In this document: positions 1-9,523 of the stretch, one piece after another | Position numbering within the stretch: the first letter of the stretch is position 1 | Layout: every line of letters begins with the position of its first letter | NCBI GenBank assembly: GCA_025057415.1 | Contig: JANWXI010000020.1 | Location: forward strand, 1-35,406 | Source: Chitinophagales bacterium | GTDB taxonomy: Bacteria > Bacteroidota > Bacteroidia > Chitinophagales > LD1 | Direction of reading: 5' to 3' | DNA: 35,406 nt | Made by a program: the position numbers and the translations under genes | Notes under the pieces: model-generated | Databases searched by the model: none | The model's input: only the letters and a program-made list of their open reading frames with translations | What the model was told of the DNA's origin: nothing

Positions 1-79
1 TTTTTTATTGTCTTTTTTTTTTTGTTGTTTTATCTTATTTTTTTTTTAATTTAAATATTTTATTTTTTTTTCCTAATTT

Positions 80-106
80 CGGGGGGGCCCCCGCAACGGC
101 CCCCCG
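80..106. repeat. G/C-run hairpin
   Basis: Seven G then five C, a short spacer, then GG and six C form an imperfect inverted repeat directly after a T-rich tract. It could be a terminator-like structure for a gene outside the window, or part of a dispersed GC-rich element. Homopolymer runs here are also prone to sequencing error. Confidence 0.4.
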
Positions 107-597
107 CCCCGCAAATAACCTCATTCAATTAACCACACAATTACCCCTAAAATTACCTTCCACCCAAACACATTGCATTGAAACTATGCAACCCGGCAAC
201 TAAACTTCTGTTGTAGTTCAGGCAATACAACATTATAGTTTTTAGAAAAACTCTCTGTAAAAAGCGTGCTACGGGTAATTGTACTGATTACATTAGCTAA
301 ACGCTTTTCATTGCCCTATCCCCTAACAACAGGGTAAAAGTTAAACACTATCCATAAGTAAGTACAACATATCCCAACGTATGTTAATGAACATGATAGT
401 TGTATCGCAGTAAAAACGCCTACTTCGCAAGCTTTTACGAAAAAAGACCGTAACAGCGGTTGCATCGTATAAACTGATTTTAAGGCGACAAAAACTTACA
501 ACCATCCTCGGGATTATTTTCATGGCGGGAATACATCGCACGAAGTTATTTTACAGTTCTATGACAATTCTCAGTCCGCCAAACGTGTTTTACGAGA

Positions 598-605
598 TAA
601 TTTTG
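598..605 (+). promoter_or_regulatory. Bacteroidota -7 box before TonB receptor
   Basis: TAATTTTG matches the Bacteroidota -7 consensus TANNTTTG. It ends only 7 nt before the ATG at 613, so transcription from it would give an almost leaderless mRNA. No TTG is seen at the usual -33 distance, so this is tentative. Confidence 0.35.
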
Positions 606-612
606 CGGGCAG

Positions 613-2883
613 ATGAGAATATTTAATGGTATTGCCGGTCTTTATCTTATATGGATTTCCGGTACATTGCTCTACACCGTTGCGGCAGCGGGGCAGGCAA
701 ATGAAGTTCTTATAAGCGTAACACGGGCTGATACAAAGCAGCCCATGCCGGATGTAATTATTCATGCAACGCCGGTGGGCAGTAATGTGAAAGTGAAACA
801 AGCTTCCGTAGGGTTTACCGATGCGGAAGGAAAATACAGGTTTGCATTCATCGAGCCGGTGGTATTACACCTGTCCTACCTGGGGTTTAGCTCTTTAACG
901 GACACCCTATACAACGCTGCTGCCAGGGTATATCAGATGAAACCTGTAGCCAAAGACATGGCCGATCTGGTAATAACCGGTCAATACGCACCCGGCTCAG
1001 CCAAAAACTCACTTTACGAAGTTAAGGTGATAAACCAGGATGTACTGAAAGCCAAAGGCGCCAACAACCTGCGCGAAGCGCTTCAAAATGAATTGCATAT
1101 TGATTTAGGCCAAGACCAGGTTTTTGGCAGCTCGCTGAGTATTAACGGTATATCGGGCGAGGGTATCAAAATAATGGTAGATGGAGTACCTATCGTGGGC
1201 CGCAGCGATGGTAAAATTGACCTGAGCCAAATAAATCTCAGCAATATTGACCGTATAGAGGTAGTAGAGGGTCCGTTATCTGTGATGTATGGCGCTGATG
1301 CTCTTGGTGGAGTAATTAACATCATTACAAAAACTTACCAGCAGGAAAAAATAAACCTTAACTTCAAAACATACTATGAAAGCGTGGGGCAGTACAATGC
1401 CGAGATGTACAGTGGTTTTACATTTGGCAAAAATCAGATTTACCTGAGCGGCGGACGGTATTTTTTCGATGGCTTCAGTACCGTTGATACGCTGCTGCGT
1501 TTTCAGGAATGGAAACCGCGCGAGCAATATTTTGCAGATGCAAAGTATATACATAGCCGAAACCGGTTTCGCTATTCGGTGCTGGGGTCGTTTTTCCGCG
1601 AAATCATGTGGAACCGGAGCGCGCCCCGTGTTGCTTATGACGGCAACGACTGGATTTATGCCGGTGATGATACCCGTTACCTCACCTATCGCCCACGCGT
1701 ATCTACTTCGCTCATGTACAGATTTAAAGATAATTACCAGATGGACCTGTTGTTGGGCTATTCAGGATTTATGCGCTACAACAACCAGTACATTAAAAAT
1801 TTAGTGAAGGGTACAATGAAGTTAGTGAACGCGCCGGATGTACACGACACCACGTTTTATCATCACGTACTTTTCAGAGGTACCTATTCCATGCCAGCGT
1901 GGAATAACAGGTTGCAATTTTTGTTTGGTACAGAGGTAAATCAGGAATTTACCCGGCAAAACCGCATTGCAGGAAAGCAAAGGCAGGCAGGCGACTATGC
2001 CGCTTACGGCAGCATGCGTATCAATATTACCAAAGGTTTAGACATTCAACCGGCTGTGCGTTTTTCGTACAATACACTTTTCAATACCCCTCTTATCCCC
2101 TCGCTGCACCTCAGATACGCTCACAAAAATCTGATTACCTGCAGGGCATCGTACGGGCGGGGGTACCGGGCGCCATCGCTCAAAGAACTGTTCCTGCTGT
2201 TTTTTGACAGCAACCATTCGCTCAAAGGCAATGAGCAACTGCTACCCGAAGACGGCCACACGGTAAATTCATCTTTTGACTATACTCCGCAAATACAAAA
2301 GATACGCTTGCGCGTAGGCGCATCAGGATTTTACAATTTTATACGCAACAAAATTGACTGGCGCATAGTGCCCAGTCCGGGCCCTGAGCCGGACACCTTT
2401 CAGTATTTTAACATTAAAAACTACTCTACAACAGGGGGAGATGTGCACGTGGGTTATGATTTCAGCGACTGGAGTGTACAACTCTCCGGTATGCTTACGC
2501 ATTATCGTTTAATGCAAAGTAAAACTGACATCACCCGCATGAACAGTATTGATATTACTGCATCAACTACCTATAAAATTCCTAAAGCGCAGGTGCAACT
2601 GTTTTTGTACTATAAATACAACGGTGCCAAGCCGGTGTTTAGTATCAACAACAGTCTACAAAGCGGCAGGCGCGATGCATTTCACTCTCTGGATGCTTCA
2701 CTCAGCAGAGCATTCTGGAAAAACAGAATTCAGGTACAGGCAGGCGTAAGAAATATTTTAAATGTAACCAATGTTGGCGCTTCGGGCATAGCAGGGGTGG
2801 GTCACAACTTTAATCCCAATGCCGTAAACATGCTGTGGGGTCGCACAGTGTTCGCATCGCTCGTAATAGGGTATGCGAAGTAG
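613..2883 (+). CDS. TonB-dependent outer-membrane receptor
   Basis: This 756-residue protein should bind a ligand at the cell surface and import it across the outer membrane using TonB/ExbBD energy. Residues 1-25 form a signal peptide. Residues 31-110 are a carboxypeptidase-regulatory-like (CarboxypepD_reg) domain typical of Bacteroidota receptors. A TonB-box-like stretch, DLVITGQY, lies near residue 118. The plug follows (about 130-240), with the family motifs IMVDGVPIVGR, IDRIEVVEGP, YGADALGGVINIITK. The rest is a beta-barrel rich in aromatic residues. An in-frame stop at 598-600 leaves 613 as the natural start. No SusD partner or binding lipoprotein lies nearby, so this is a stand-alone siderophore/cobalamin/metal-type receptor rather than a SusC glycan transporter. 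The substrate cannot be told from the sequence. Confidence 0.93.
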   Translation: MRIFNGIAGLYLIWISGTLLYTVAAAGQANEVLISVTRADTKQPMPDVIIHATPVGSNVKVKQASVGFTDAEGKYRFAFIEPVVLHLSYLGFSSLTDTLYNAAARVYQMKPVAKDMADLVITGQYAPGSAKNSLYEVKVINQDVLKAKGANNLREALQNELHIDLGQDQVFGSSLSINGISGEGIKIMVDGVPIVGRSDGKIDLSQINLSNIDRIEVVEGPLSVMYGADALGGVINIITKTYQQEKINLNFKTYYESVGQYNAEMYSGFTFGKNQIYLSGGRYFFDGFSTVDTLLRFQEWKPREQYFADAKYIHSRNRFRYSVLGSFFREIMWNRSAPRVAYDGNDWIYAGDDTRYLTYRPRVSTSLMYRFKDNYQMDLLLGYSGFMRYNNQYIKNLVKGTMKLVNAPDVHDTTFYHHVLFRGTYSMPAWNNRLQFLFGTEVNQEFTRQNRIAGKQRQAGDYAAYGSMRINITKGLDIQPAVRFSYNTLFNTPLIPSLHLRYAHKNLITCRASYGRGYRAPSLKELFLLFFDSNHSLKGNEQLLPEDGHTVNSSFDYTPQIQKIRLRVGASGFYNFIRNKIDWRIVPSPGPEPDTFQYFNIKNYSTTGGDVHVGYDFSDWSVQLSGMLTHYRLMQSKTDITRMNSIDITASTTYKIPKAQVQLFLYYKYNGAKPVFSINNSLQSGRRDAFHSLDASLSRAFWKNRIQVQAGVRNILNVTNVGASGIAGVGHNFNPNAVNMLWGRTVFASLVIGYAK

Positions 2884-2896
2884 TTTTAAATGTTGT

Positions 2897-3919
2897 TCAA
2901 TAAATATTCATTGCATTTAACTTCTTCTGGTACATAGCGGCAACTTTCTTGTGTTGCTCGTAATTTTCAGAGAATACCGAGTAGCCGCTCATGTCAGGAT
3001 TGGCACAAAAATACAGATAGTTATGCTGCTGGGCGTTTAATACGGCATCTATGGCGTTTTTGCGAGGAATGCATATTGGCCCCGGTGGCAAGCCAGGGTA
3101 AAGGTAAGTGTTGTAAGGCGAGTCGTAATTTCTGTGGCGATTGGTAACCCGGCGGGCATCTAAATCGCGGGTGGCAAACTTGAGAGTTGGGTCTGCCTGC
3201 AGCAGCATTCCGATTTTCAAGCGGTTGAGATATACGCCTGCAATGGTGGGCATTTCGCTGTCATGAAAAACCTCTTTCTCTACAATAGAGGCAAGTATTA
3301 CTACTTCGGATGGTGTAAGGTTTATATTTGCAGCTTTTGACCTGCGTTCCTCGTTCCAAAATTGCCGGTTTACTTCTTGCATTACATCCATAATTTTTTG
3401 CATGTCGGTATGCTTGCGGTCCCAGTAAAACTCGTACGTATCTGCCATAAAAAATCCCAGGATGTTTTCGGTAGTGCGTTGATAGGAATTGCAAAATGCC
3501 GTATCGTTGAGATGAAGCATTACCGTAGCGGAGTCAAGTTCGAGAGTGTGTCCTATTAGCCCGGCAAACTCTTCTTTTGTGCGTATATTGTTTATGACAA
3601 GTTTTACGGGTAACTGGAGCCCGCCTTTGAGCATGTTCACTAACTTGCGATTGTTAGTACGAGGGCTAATCTGATATTGCCCGGGCTTAATGTATGCGGG
3701 ATAATTTTTATATCTCGCTACCCATTCAAATGTTTGCTCGCTTCGCAAAACACCGTGTTTTCGCAATTCATGCAAAACGTATTCGAAGCGCGCGCCGGTA
3801 GGTATGCGGATGACGACAGATTTTCTGTTTGTGGTATTCGGCATTAAAAAAACTGCGTAAACAAGCGCCGCACCTGCCAGTGTGGCTAACAACAAAAGCC
3901 ATATTATTACACGCCACAT
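2897..3919 (-). CDS. mltG: Endolytic transglycosylase MltG
   Basis: A 340-residue YceG-family murein endotransglycosylase that cleaves nascent glycan strands at the inner membrane and so sets peptidoglycan chain length. An N-terminal transmembrane anchor (residues 4-24) precedes a LysM-like region and the YceG domain. The catalytic signature VILASIVEKE is at 207-216, with E214 as the likely catalytic acid. It is followed by GVYLNRLKIGMLLQADPT and the conserved SPYNTYLYPGLPPGPI around 267-282. Length and motif order are normal for the family. The ATG overlaps the stop of the upstream DCC-family gene (TAATG), so translation is probably coupled. It is the last gene of the leftward block. No clear terminator was found between its stop and the convergent TonB receptor, 13 bp away. 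Confidence 0.96.
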   Translation of the reverse strand: MWRVIIWLLLLATLAGAALVYAVFLMPNTTNRKSVVIRIPTGARFEYVLHELRKHGVLRSEQTFEWVARYKNYPAYIKPGQYQISPRTNNRKLVNMLKGGLQLPVKLVINNIRTKEEFAGLIGHTLELDSATVMLHLNDTAFCNSYQRTTENILGFFMADTYEFYWDRKHTDMQKIMDVMQEVNRQFWNEERRSKAANINLTPSEVVILASIVEKEVFHDSEMPTIAGVYLNRLKIGMLLQADPTLKFATRDLDARRVTNRHRNYDSPYNTYLYPGLPPGPICIPRKNAIDAVLNAQQHNYLYFCANPDMSGYSVFSENYEQHKKVAAMYQKKLNAMNIY

Positions 3920-4311
3920 TAACCTATAAATTTATGAATTACATCGTCAGAAGGGATAATACAACTATCCTTTTTGCCAAACCATTTATAACGATTCTTT
4001 GCAACATAATCATACACCCGGTCGCGAATAAAAGCAGGAATAAGATACAACACACCAGCTATGCGATACACGCCGCCCAATATCATCAATATCCGCAATA
4101 TGGCGGATGAGCGTATGTGAATACGGTCTCCTTCTACCAGCACTACCGATTGTAAAAGTTCACCATGTAAATGCCATTTAGCAGCGATTTGCTGCGCCAT
4201 GGACGATTGCAATGATGCAAAACGAAATTTATCGCGTTTATCGCGTCGGATAATCCATTGCACGGTGTAGTTGCATAGGTTACATACACCATCAAACAAT
4301 ACCACATACAT
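3919..4311 (-). CDS. DCC-family thiol-disulfide oxidoreductase (DUF393)
   Basis: A 130-residue protein of the DUF393/DCC family, a small thioredoxin-like group named for its DxxCxxC motif. The motif is intact at the very N-terminus (VLFDGVCNLCNYTVQW). Later family features are RDKRDKFRFASLQS, the SSAILRIL segment and a C-terminal YKWFGKKDSC. The frame extends 19 codons further upstream, but the start at 4311 gives the normal family N-terminus. Its ATG also overlaps the stop of the preceding T9SS gene (TGATG), which supports this start. The substrate of these proteins is generally unknown. Its position between a T9SS cargo gene and mltG is an operon fact, not evidence of a shared pathway. Confidence 0.9.
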   Translation of the reverse strand: MYVVLFDGVCNLCNYTVQWIIRRDKRDKFRFASLQSSMAQQIAAKWHLHGELLQSVVLVEGDRIHIRSSAILRILMILGGVYRIAGVLYLIPAFIRDRVYDYVAKNRYKWFGKKDSCIIPSDDVIHKFIG

Positions 4312-6566
4312 CAGTGTGTCGTTTTTATGAACTTCACCGCTGCTGATTGTCCGCTTATCACATCCCATATTCTGGTAATATACATACCATCGGGCAGTGT
4401 ATGAAGCAATATGACCTTTCCGGAACCATTCAACAACAAATAACCGGATACATCATACACTTCATAACGTAATGAAGCAGCCGGCGAGTGTATTGTAATA
4501 AAATCGGTGGCAGGCACAGGGTGTAACGTAACAGGTAAGGCGCCAGGTAAGGTGCCGGCACGGGTGCCAAATCCTGGATACTCCGAATCAAAAATCAACC
4601 GTATCATCGGTGAACCCTTGAGGGTGATTTGTGTGGGAAGCCAGGTGCTGTTTTTGTAAGCATACATGTTGGGATGGCCGAGTTTGCTGTTCAGGTCATA
4701 GCCAATTTGCAAACTACGTGTATCTTCCTGTGCCCACCCGAAATAAAACTGACGTGGTACGATAATAGGACTGTCCAAAACATACGTGTAAAATCCGTTT
4801 ACCGAATCAACGTAGTAGGGTTTTTTGTTTTCTACGGCAAATACGGGCTCATCATTTACTGCAGGATTGCCCGGAGTGATACTGTCCCACAACTGGTAGT
4901 TGAAAACCAGGTCATTAACTTTCTGCTCAACCTGAGCAAACATTACCTGAAAACCCACGAGCGTATCGGGCTGTGGTATGGTGAACTTATAGGCAAATTT
5001 TTTAATACCTAATCCGGTGAGGCCGTACGCTGCCTCTGCAGAACCATCATCGTATGCAAGTATGTTAGATAGTATCAGGCGTTGGCGGAGTGTATCGTTT
5101 ATTTTGCGGCTGTCGTTGGGAACTACGTAAACTTCAGATATAAGTACCAAACTATCAGTTAGTGAAGGAAAGGATGAAACCTGATATTCTTCGGCAGGCC
5201 GGATATTGATGTTGTATTCGGGGGTGGCATTGAAGGTTTGCGTTAGGTTATTCAGTACTATCGCCTGAGCGGGATAATTTATGGCAGCGCCATACGTAAA
5301 ATTGGTTGCCGGCGGGTTGGTAAACGCTGCGGGCGACAGGTTGTTAACCTGTATCCAGATGCTATCGGCCAAGTCAGTGGCGGGTTGAAAATGGTCGGCC
5401 GGCATAAGTGTGTAATTTTTTAAAACACACGGGAAATCATACACAAATGACACATCGTTGATGATAGTGTCGGTAGCGCTGCGGTTTTTATCCAGTTTTA
5501 CGTAGTCAATGTGCCAGTGGTCGAGCATACCATAGAGCGATGCCTTGTTTCGTATGCGAAACTGAAACGTTGGATGAAAAAACGTGCTGAAAATCGGCCG
5601 GTCCGGTATTTTGATAAAAACCTGTTGAAACCGGTTTGAATCAGGGTGGAAAACGGCATAACCGGGTCTTGCCCACATATCGTACCAGATGCCGCCAATA
5701 TCTTTAAATGAAACAATCAGCGAGTCCTGTGGGTCGGGAGCTTCGCCCAGCCCTTTGGGCTGATACAGAAAACTTAAATATACCGAGTCGGCTTCGGTGA
5801 GGCCTTGCAGGTTTATGGGCTTTGAGGTGAGCTGGTCGGCATTGCCGTAAGTATTTACGCTTGTATTATTGTACGGCAGGCCGTACTCATTAAGCCCGTC
5901 TAAAGTAGCAACGCCTATAGTAGGCGGATTTAGCGGAAAAGTGTTGTTGCGCCAGGCGTAGTTATCAAACCACAGGGTACCGGGTTCGCCTTGCGCTACG
6001 TAAATCACCGGTGCGTAGTCAAGGGTTTGTGCAGTTGAGTTTACCGGTATGCTGTCTATAATATGGCCACTGCTATCAAAAATGTAACGCTTGTACGGTT
6101 TCCAGAAATAGAGTGTCTGGGGTGTTGCGGATAAACAATTCTGAGTAGAGGGACCGAAAAACGTAAATTGAATTGGCGGCAATGCAGCGGAGTCAACCGT
6201 GTTTGTTACAGAGTTGTAGCTGTAAGTGTATGCCGTATCGCTGATTACGGTGATTTGCTGTGTCACAACTCCCTCTGGTATTAAACAGGGACCTATTACG
6301 TTAAAAAATGTATCGGTAATGTGGTTTTCAATCCATTTATAACTGCGCAGGGTACCTGGTCGCGAAAAATCGTCTATAAAAGGCAGCGATAGGGTGTCTG
6401 ATTGTACTACGATTTGACCTTTCTCTATCAAATACTTGTACTTTGAAGGGCTGCGATTGACCCTATACTGCGGTATGTTAACGGTAAGGGGCGTTACGAC
6501 TTCTTCCTGAGCAGAAACGGTTACTACTAACGCAGCACAGCACAATACCCATATTGACTTTCTCAT
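4311..6566 (-). CDS. T9SS type A cargo protein, function unknown
   Basis: A 751-residue secreted protein. Residues 1-19 form a signal peptide ending in VSAQ. The middle is a beta-rich extracellular region without a catalytic motif I can name. It contains FIDDFSRPG near the start, a pattern common in Bacteroidota surface proteins with choice-of-anchor domains. The last 75 or so residues are a T9SS type A sorting domain (LHPVPATDFITIHSP, YEVYDVSGYLLL, DGMYITRI), so it should cross the outer membrane by the type IX system and be anchored or released. It is 27 bp downstream of the PASTA gene and overlaps the DCC gene. A large cargo protein next to a PASTA protein fits a common Bacteroidota arrangement, but this is from memory. 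Confidence 0.88.
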   Translation of the reverse strand: MRKSIWVLCCAALVVTVSAQEEVVTPLTVNIPQYRVNRSPSKYKYLIEKGQIVVQSDTLSLPFIDDFSRPGTLRSYKWIENHITDTFFNVIGPCLIPEGVVTQQITVISDTAYTYSYNSVTNTVDSAALPPIQFTFFGPSTQNCLSATPQTLYFWKPYKRYIFDSSGHIIDSIPVNSTAQTLDYAPVIYVAQGEPGTLWFDNYAWRNNTFPLNPPTIGVATLDGLNEYGLPYNNTSVNTYGNADQLTSKPINLQGLTEADSVYLSFLYQPKGLGEAPDPQDSLIVSFKDIGGIWYDMWARPGYAVFHPDSNRFQQVFIKIPDRPIFSTFFHPTFQFRIRNKASLYGMLDHWHIDYVKLDKNRSATDTIINDVSFVYDFPCVLKNYTLMPADHFQPATDLADSIWIQVNNLSPAAFTNPPATNFTYGAAINYPAQAIVLNNLTQTFNATPEYNINIRPAEEYQVSSFPSLTDSLVLISEVYVVPNDSRKINDTLRQRLILSNILAYDDGSAEAAYGLTGLGIKKFAYKFTIPQPDTLVGFQVMFAQVEQKVNDLVFNYQLWDSITPGNPAVNDEPVFAVENKKPYYVDSVNGFYTYVLDSPIIVPRQFYFGWAQEDTRSLQIGYDLNSKLGHPNMYAYKNSTWLPTQITLKGSPMIRLIFDSEYPGFGTRAGTLPGALPVTLHPVPATDFITIHSPAASLRYEVYDVSGYLLLNGSGKVILLHTLPDGMYITRIWDVISGQSAAVKFIKTTH

Positions 6567-6593
6567 CGGGCTACAAACGTAAACAAAAGAAAT

Positions 6594-7418
6594 TTATTGG
6601 TTTGTTGAGTCGGTTTCAATAACATCGTACAGTTCGGGCTGCACCACAATACCTTCGGGCAACTCTTTGGCAAGCCACAGGTCAATCGGTTCTCCCAGGT
6701 GAAGCATGTTACCTTTACCAAATTCAGGAAATTGTTTGTAAACGATGGCGCTTGCCGTATCTTTAACTCCCTCATCTATGATGAGTGCGCCTACATTGAG
6801 CGAATAACCCTTCAGTTTAAACTCCGCTTCATCATACCGCAATCCTATTAAATAAGGCACGCCAATGCGTGTGTTGCTTAAACCATCACCCAGTATCAGC
6901 GTGATAGTGCTGCCTTTTTTTACCTTCATCTTACGGGTGGCCGGCTGCCCGTCAACCAGCATGCCAATTACGGCATCGCGGTGCGGGTCGGGCTTGTAAA
7001 TAGGTTCGCCTACTTTAAAGCCGTAACTTTCTAATTGCATTTTGGCAAATTTATAAGAACTGCGCCCTACTAAATCGGGCAACTCGGCCGTTGGAGCCGT
7101 AGAGGCATTCACTGTAAGGTAAATTTTTCTCCCTTGTTTAACCCGTGATTGAGGGCGTGGGTTTTGGTCAATTACGGTGAACGGGGGTTTTGATACGTCA
7201 AACACCGAGTCAAGAATCACCCATTCTAAATTTTTATCTTCAAGGGTTTCCATAGCTCGCGCTAAATCCATTCCGCGCAGGTCCGGTACGGGTATGCTCT
7301 CTCCATGGCGCGTGTACGATTTTAATCCCCATTGCACCATTAACAGCAATAACGCGATGATTACCAGTGCAATTAAAACGTTGATTAACAATGCTTTACT
7401 GAATAATTTATCGAACAC
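6594..7418 (-). CDS. PASTA-domain membrane protein
   Basis: A 274-residue protein with one N-terminal transmembrane helix (about residues 11-32) and three periplasmic PASTA domains. These begin near IPVPDLRGMDLARAM (about 42), ELPDLVGRSSYKFA (about 113) and GVPYLIGLRYDEAE (about 186). PASTA domains bind peptidoglycan fragments or cell-wall synthesis partners. There is no kinase or transpeptidase domain, so this is the stand-alone Bacteroidota type. The start is GTG. An in-frame stop four codons upstream excludes any longer form, and the next internal Met would cut into the membrane helix. A TANNTTTG box lies 22 nt upstream on this strand. Confidence 0.9.
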   Translation of the reverse strand: MFDKLFSKALLINVLIALVIIALLLLMVQWGLKSYTRHGESIPVPDLRGMDLARAMETLEDKNLEWVILDSVFDVSKPPFTVIDQNPRPQSRVKQGRKIYLTVNASTAPTAELPDLVGRSSYKFAKMQLESYGFKVGEPIYKPDPHRDAVIGMLVDGQPATRKMKVKKGSTITLILGDGLSNTRIGVPYLIGLRYDEAEFKLKGYSLNVGALIIDEGVKDTASAIVYKQFPEFGKGNMLHLGEPIDLWLAKELPEGIVVQPELYDVIETDSTNQ

Positions 7419-7439
7419 GCAGGATGTTTATTTCAGAAA

Positions 7440-7447
7440 CAAATGTA
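7440..7447 (-). promoter_or_regulatory. Bacteroidota -7 box before PASTA gene
   Basis: On the minus strand this reads TACATTTG, an exact TANNTTTG match, 21-22 nt upstream of the GTG start of the PASTA gene. No -33 TTG is seen at 19-21 nt spacing. It would make the PASTA/T9SS/DCC/mltG block a transcription unit separate from glyA and the TPR gene. Confidence 0.4.
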
Positions 7448-7515
7448 AATTTTTCAGTAAATGATATAAGAATTTTACGTGTGGATTAGGTACCCTCAAC
7501 TGTGTAAAAAATTCT

Positions 7516-7665
7516 ATGGAAAAAAAACAAGAAACATTTAAAACCGGCAGGCAATACTTTGCCATGCGGGGCAAATTGCCCGCGAACTACCGGCTAAAGG
7601 TATCGGATTGGGTCAGGAGATTCTTTTTAAGCCAAACCATGATACAATTACCGCAATTAACATAA
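7516..7665 (+). CDS. Possible 49-residue small protein (hypothetical)
   Basis: An open frame of 49 codons starts with MEKKQETFKTGRQYF and continues with a basic/aromatic stretch (ANYRLKVSDWVRRFF). It fills the only gap (7419-7612) in the leftward block and runs antisense into the last 53 bp of the TPR gene. The composition looks protein-like, with a charged start and Arg/Trp/Phe content. There is no recognisable family, no TANNTTTG box and no signal sequence, and chance ORFs of this length are common. Treat as a weak candidate. Confidence 0.25.
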   Translation: MEKKQETFKTGRQYFAMRGKLPANYRLKVSDWVRRFFLSQTMIQLPQLT

Positions 7666-8125
7666 TCGCTATGACCGCCATAATTATCATATAGTACCAC
7701 TTGTTGCATATCATACTACTTAGACGATAATTCCTTGACCTATGTTGCACATCCAAAGGATACATTCCTTTGATTTTTAATTCCGTTAACAACTGTATTG
7801 ATTCCTTGAAGTCACCGGATTTTTCGCGACAAAGCAATTTTACCATACGCGCCTCTGCATGGGTGGAGTCACATCGCAACACCTCATCCATGTCTAAAGC
7901 GGCTTCGGCATAACGCCCGCTTTTGTACAAACATAGCCCCCGGTTAAAATATACCTCTTTTTGCTCCGGAAATATGCTGAGTAGCTCATTGAAATAAGTC
8001 AGCGCGTTCCGATAGCAACCGCACTCGTAAAATTCCATAGCTCTGAAATAAACAGGGTGATAGTTTTGCTGCGAATAAAGCATCACAGGCAGCAAGAAAG
8101 TAAAAAGCTGAAGTATTCGCTTCAT
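7613..8125 (-). CDS. TPR protein with C-terminal membrane helix
   Basis: A 170-residue protein starting MKRILQLFTFLLPV. The ATG at 8125 is chosen over a TTG one codon earlier. An N-terminal signal sequence (about 1-18) precedes two or three tetratricopeptide repeats: YHPVYFRAMEFYECGCYRNA, then VYFNRGLCLYKSGRYAEAA, then a degenerate third. A hydrophobic helix at about 145-165 is followed by a short basic tail (LKRIS). TPRs are protein-protein scaffolds. The topology suggests a periplasmic TPR domain tethered to the inner membrane. It starts 17 bp after glyA stops and is probably co-transcribed with it. The partner is unknown. Confidence 0.8.
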   Translation of the reverse strand: MKRILQLFTFLLPVMLYSQQNYHPVYFRAMEFYECGCYRNALTYFNELLSIFPEQKEVYFNRGLCLYKSGRYAEAALDMDEVLRCDSTHAEARMVKLLCREKSGDFKESIQLLTELKIKGMYPLDVQHRSRNYRLSSMICNKWYYMIIMAVIAIMLIAVIVSWFGLKRIS

Positions 8126-8142
8126 CAATAACGAAGCGAAAA

Positions 8143-9414
8143 TTAGGCATACAGCGGGAAGCGCTTCATGTATTCGTGCACTTCGTTTTTCACACGCGCT
8201 AACAACTGTTCGTTTTCGTAGTCATTCACAATGGCATCAATCCATTCGGCAATCTGTTGCATGTCGTTTTCTTTCATACCGCGGGTAGTGACAGCCGGCG
8301 TGCCGAGCCGAATACCTGATGTTATAAACGGGCTCTTATCGTCAAACGGAACCATGTTTTTGTTGCAGGTGATGTCTGCTTTACCCAGGGCTGCCTCCGC
8401 CTGCTTACCGCTGATGTTTTTATTGCGCAAATCAATGAGCATCAGGTGGTTATCGGTACCACCCGAAATAATCTTGTACCCTTTGTTCACCAGAGATGTT
8501 GCTAATGCCTGTGCGTTGGCTTTCACTTGTTTTTGATACTGCACAAAATCGCTGCCAAGCGCCTCGCCAAACGCCACGGCTTTAGCGGCAATTACATGCT
8601 CCAGCGGACCGCCCTGTGTGCCCGGAAATACAGCGGCATCCAACAGGGCGCTCATCATCTTGGTTTCTCCTTTGGGTGTTTTTTCACCGAACGGGTTTTC
8701 AAAATCGTTCCCCATCATAATAACTCCACCCCTCGGGCCACGCAATGTTTTGTGAGTTGTAGTTGTAACAATGTGGCAGTGCAGCAGGGGATTTTCGAGC
8801 AGGCCGGCAGCTATCAATCCTGCTGGATGCGAAATGTCTGCAAGCAGAATAGCGCCCACCTCATCGGCAATTGAGCGAAAAGTTTTGTAATCCCAGTCGC
8901 GGCTGTAGGCGCTGGCGCCGCAAATAATAAGTTTCGGACGCTCGCGAAGGGCTATTTCGCGCACTTTGTTCATGTCAATCAATCCGGTATCCGGTTCTAC
9001 ACCATAAAACACCGGTACGTACAATTTTCCAGAAAAATTTACAGGTGAACCGTGCGTCAGATGCCCGCCATGCGAAAGGTTAAAACCCAGAATCTTTTCG
9101 CCTGGCTTTAAACATGCCAACATCACCGCTGCGTTTGCCTGCGCCCCGCTGTGAGGTTGTACGTTTGCCCACGTAGCCCCGAACAATTTCTTGAGTCGCT
9201 CGATGGCAATGTTTTCAATGGCGTCCACAAACTGACAACCACCGTAGTAACGCTTGCCGGGCAGACCCTCAGCATATTTATTCGTCAGGCAACTGCCCAT
9301 GGCGCGCATAACCGCCTCAGAAGTGAAATTTTCAGAGGCAATAAGCTCTATGCCCTCTCGTTGCCGCTGTAATTCCTTTTCGATTAACTCAAAAACTTCC
9401 TTATCCTGGCTCAT
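8143..9414 (-). CDS. glyA: Serine hydroxymethyltransferase
   Basis: Converts serine and tetrahydrofolate to glycine and 5,10-methylene-tetrahydrofolate, the main entry of one-carbon units; cytosolic and PLP-dependent. At 423 residues from [10 protein letters not shown] it has the usual length; a seven-codon upstream extension was rejected. Diagnostic features are ELIASENF (24-31), [35 protein letters not shown], and the PLP-lysine motif [15 protein letters not shown] with K222 as the Schiff-base lysine. The C-terminal domain includes [13 protein letters not shown] and the conserved [14 protein letters not shown]. It is the first gene of a leftward block and is divergent from the lipoprotein gene at 9541. 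Confidence 0.98.
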   Translation of the reverse strand: MSQDKEVFELIEKELQRQREGIELIASENFTSEAVMRAMGSCLTNKYAEGLPGKRYYGGCQFVDAIENIAIERLKKLFGATWANVQPHSGAQANAAVMLACLKPGEKILGFNLSHGGHLTHGSPVNFSGKLYVPVFYGVEPDTGLIDMNKVREIALRERPKLIICGASAYSRDWDYKTFRSIADEVGAILLADISHPAGLIAAGLLENPLLHCHIVTTTTHKTLRGPRGGVIMMGNDFENPFGEKTPKGETKMMSALLDAAVFPGTQGGPLEHVIAAKAVAFGEALGSDFVQYQKQVKANAQALATSLVNKGYKIISGGTDNHLMLIDLRNKNISGKQAEAALGKADITCNKNMVPFDDKSPFITSGIRLGTPAVTTRGMKENDMQQIAEWIDAIVNDYENEQLLARVKNEVHEYMKRFPLYA

Positions 9415-9523
9415 ACAGTGTAAGTTAAGCCACAATAATACAACAGCTTACAGGCTAAGCACTAAACATAAAGCAAAATTTACTAACACACATAATATGA
9501 AACATTCGGTTTTGCGAAGTGTT

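Larger units (their letters stand above)
1..612. other. Non-coding leader before the TonB receptor
   Basis: No convincing gene is visible here. Bases 1-79 are very T-rich, with several long T runs. They are followed at 80-106 by a G/C block, a seven-G run and later a six-C run, that can fold into a hairpin (stem CGGGGGGGCC against GGCCCCCCG with one bulged G). The rest is ordinary AT-rich intergenic DNA. Short open frames on both strands have no plausible protein features. I looked for a cobalamin or other riboswitch ahead of the TonB receptor and did not recognise one. A TANNTTTG box sits at 598-605. Confidence 0.6.

Noticed and set aside
1-612. Cobalamin riboswitch ahead of the TonB receptor
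   Set aside because: None of the conserved B12-box words could be found in the leader.
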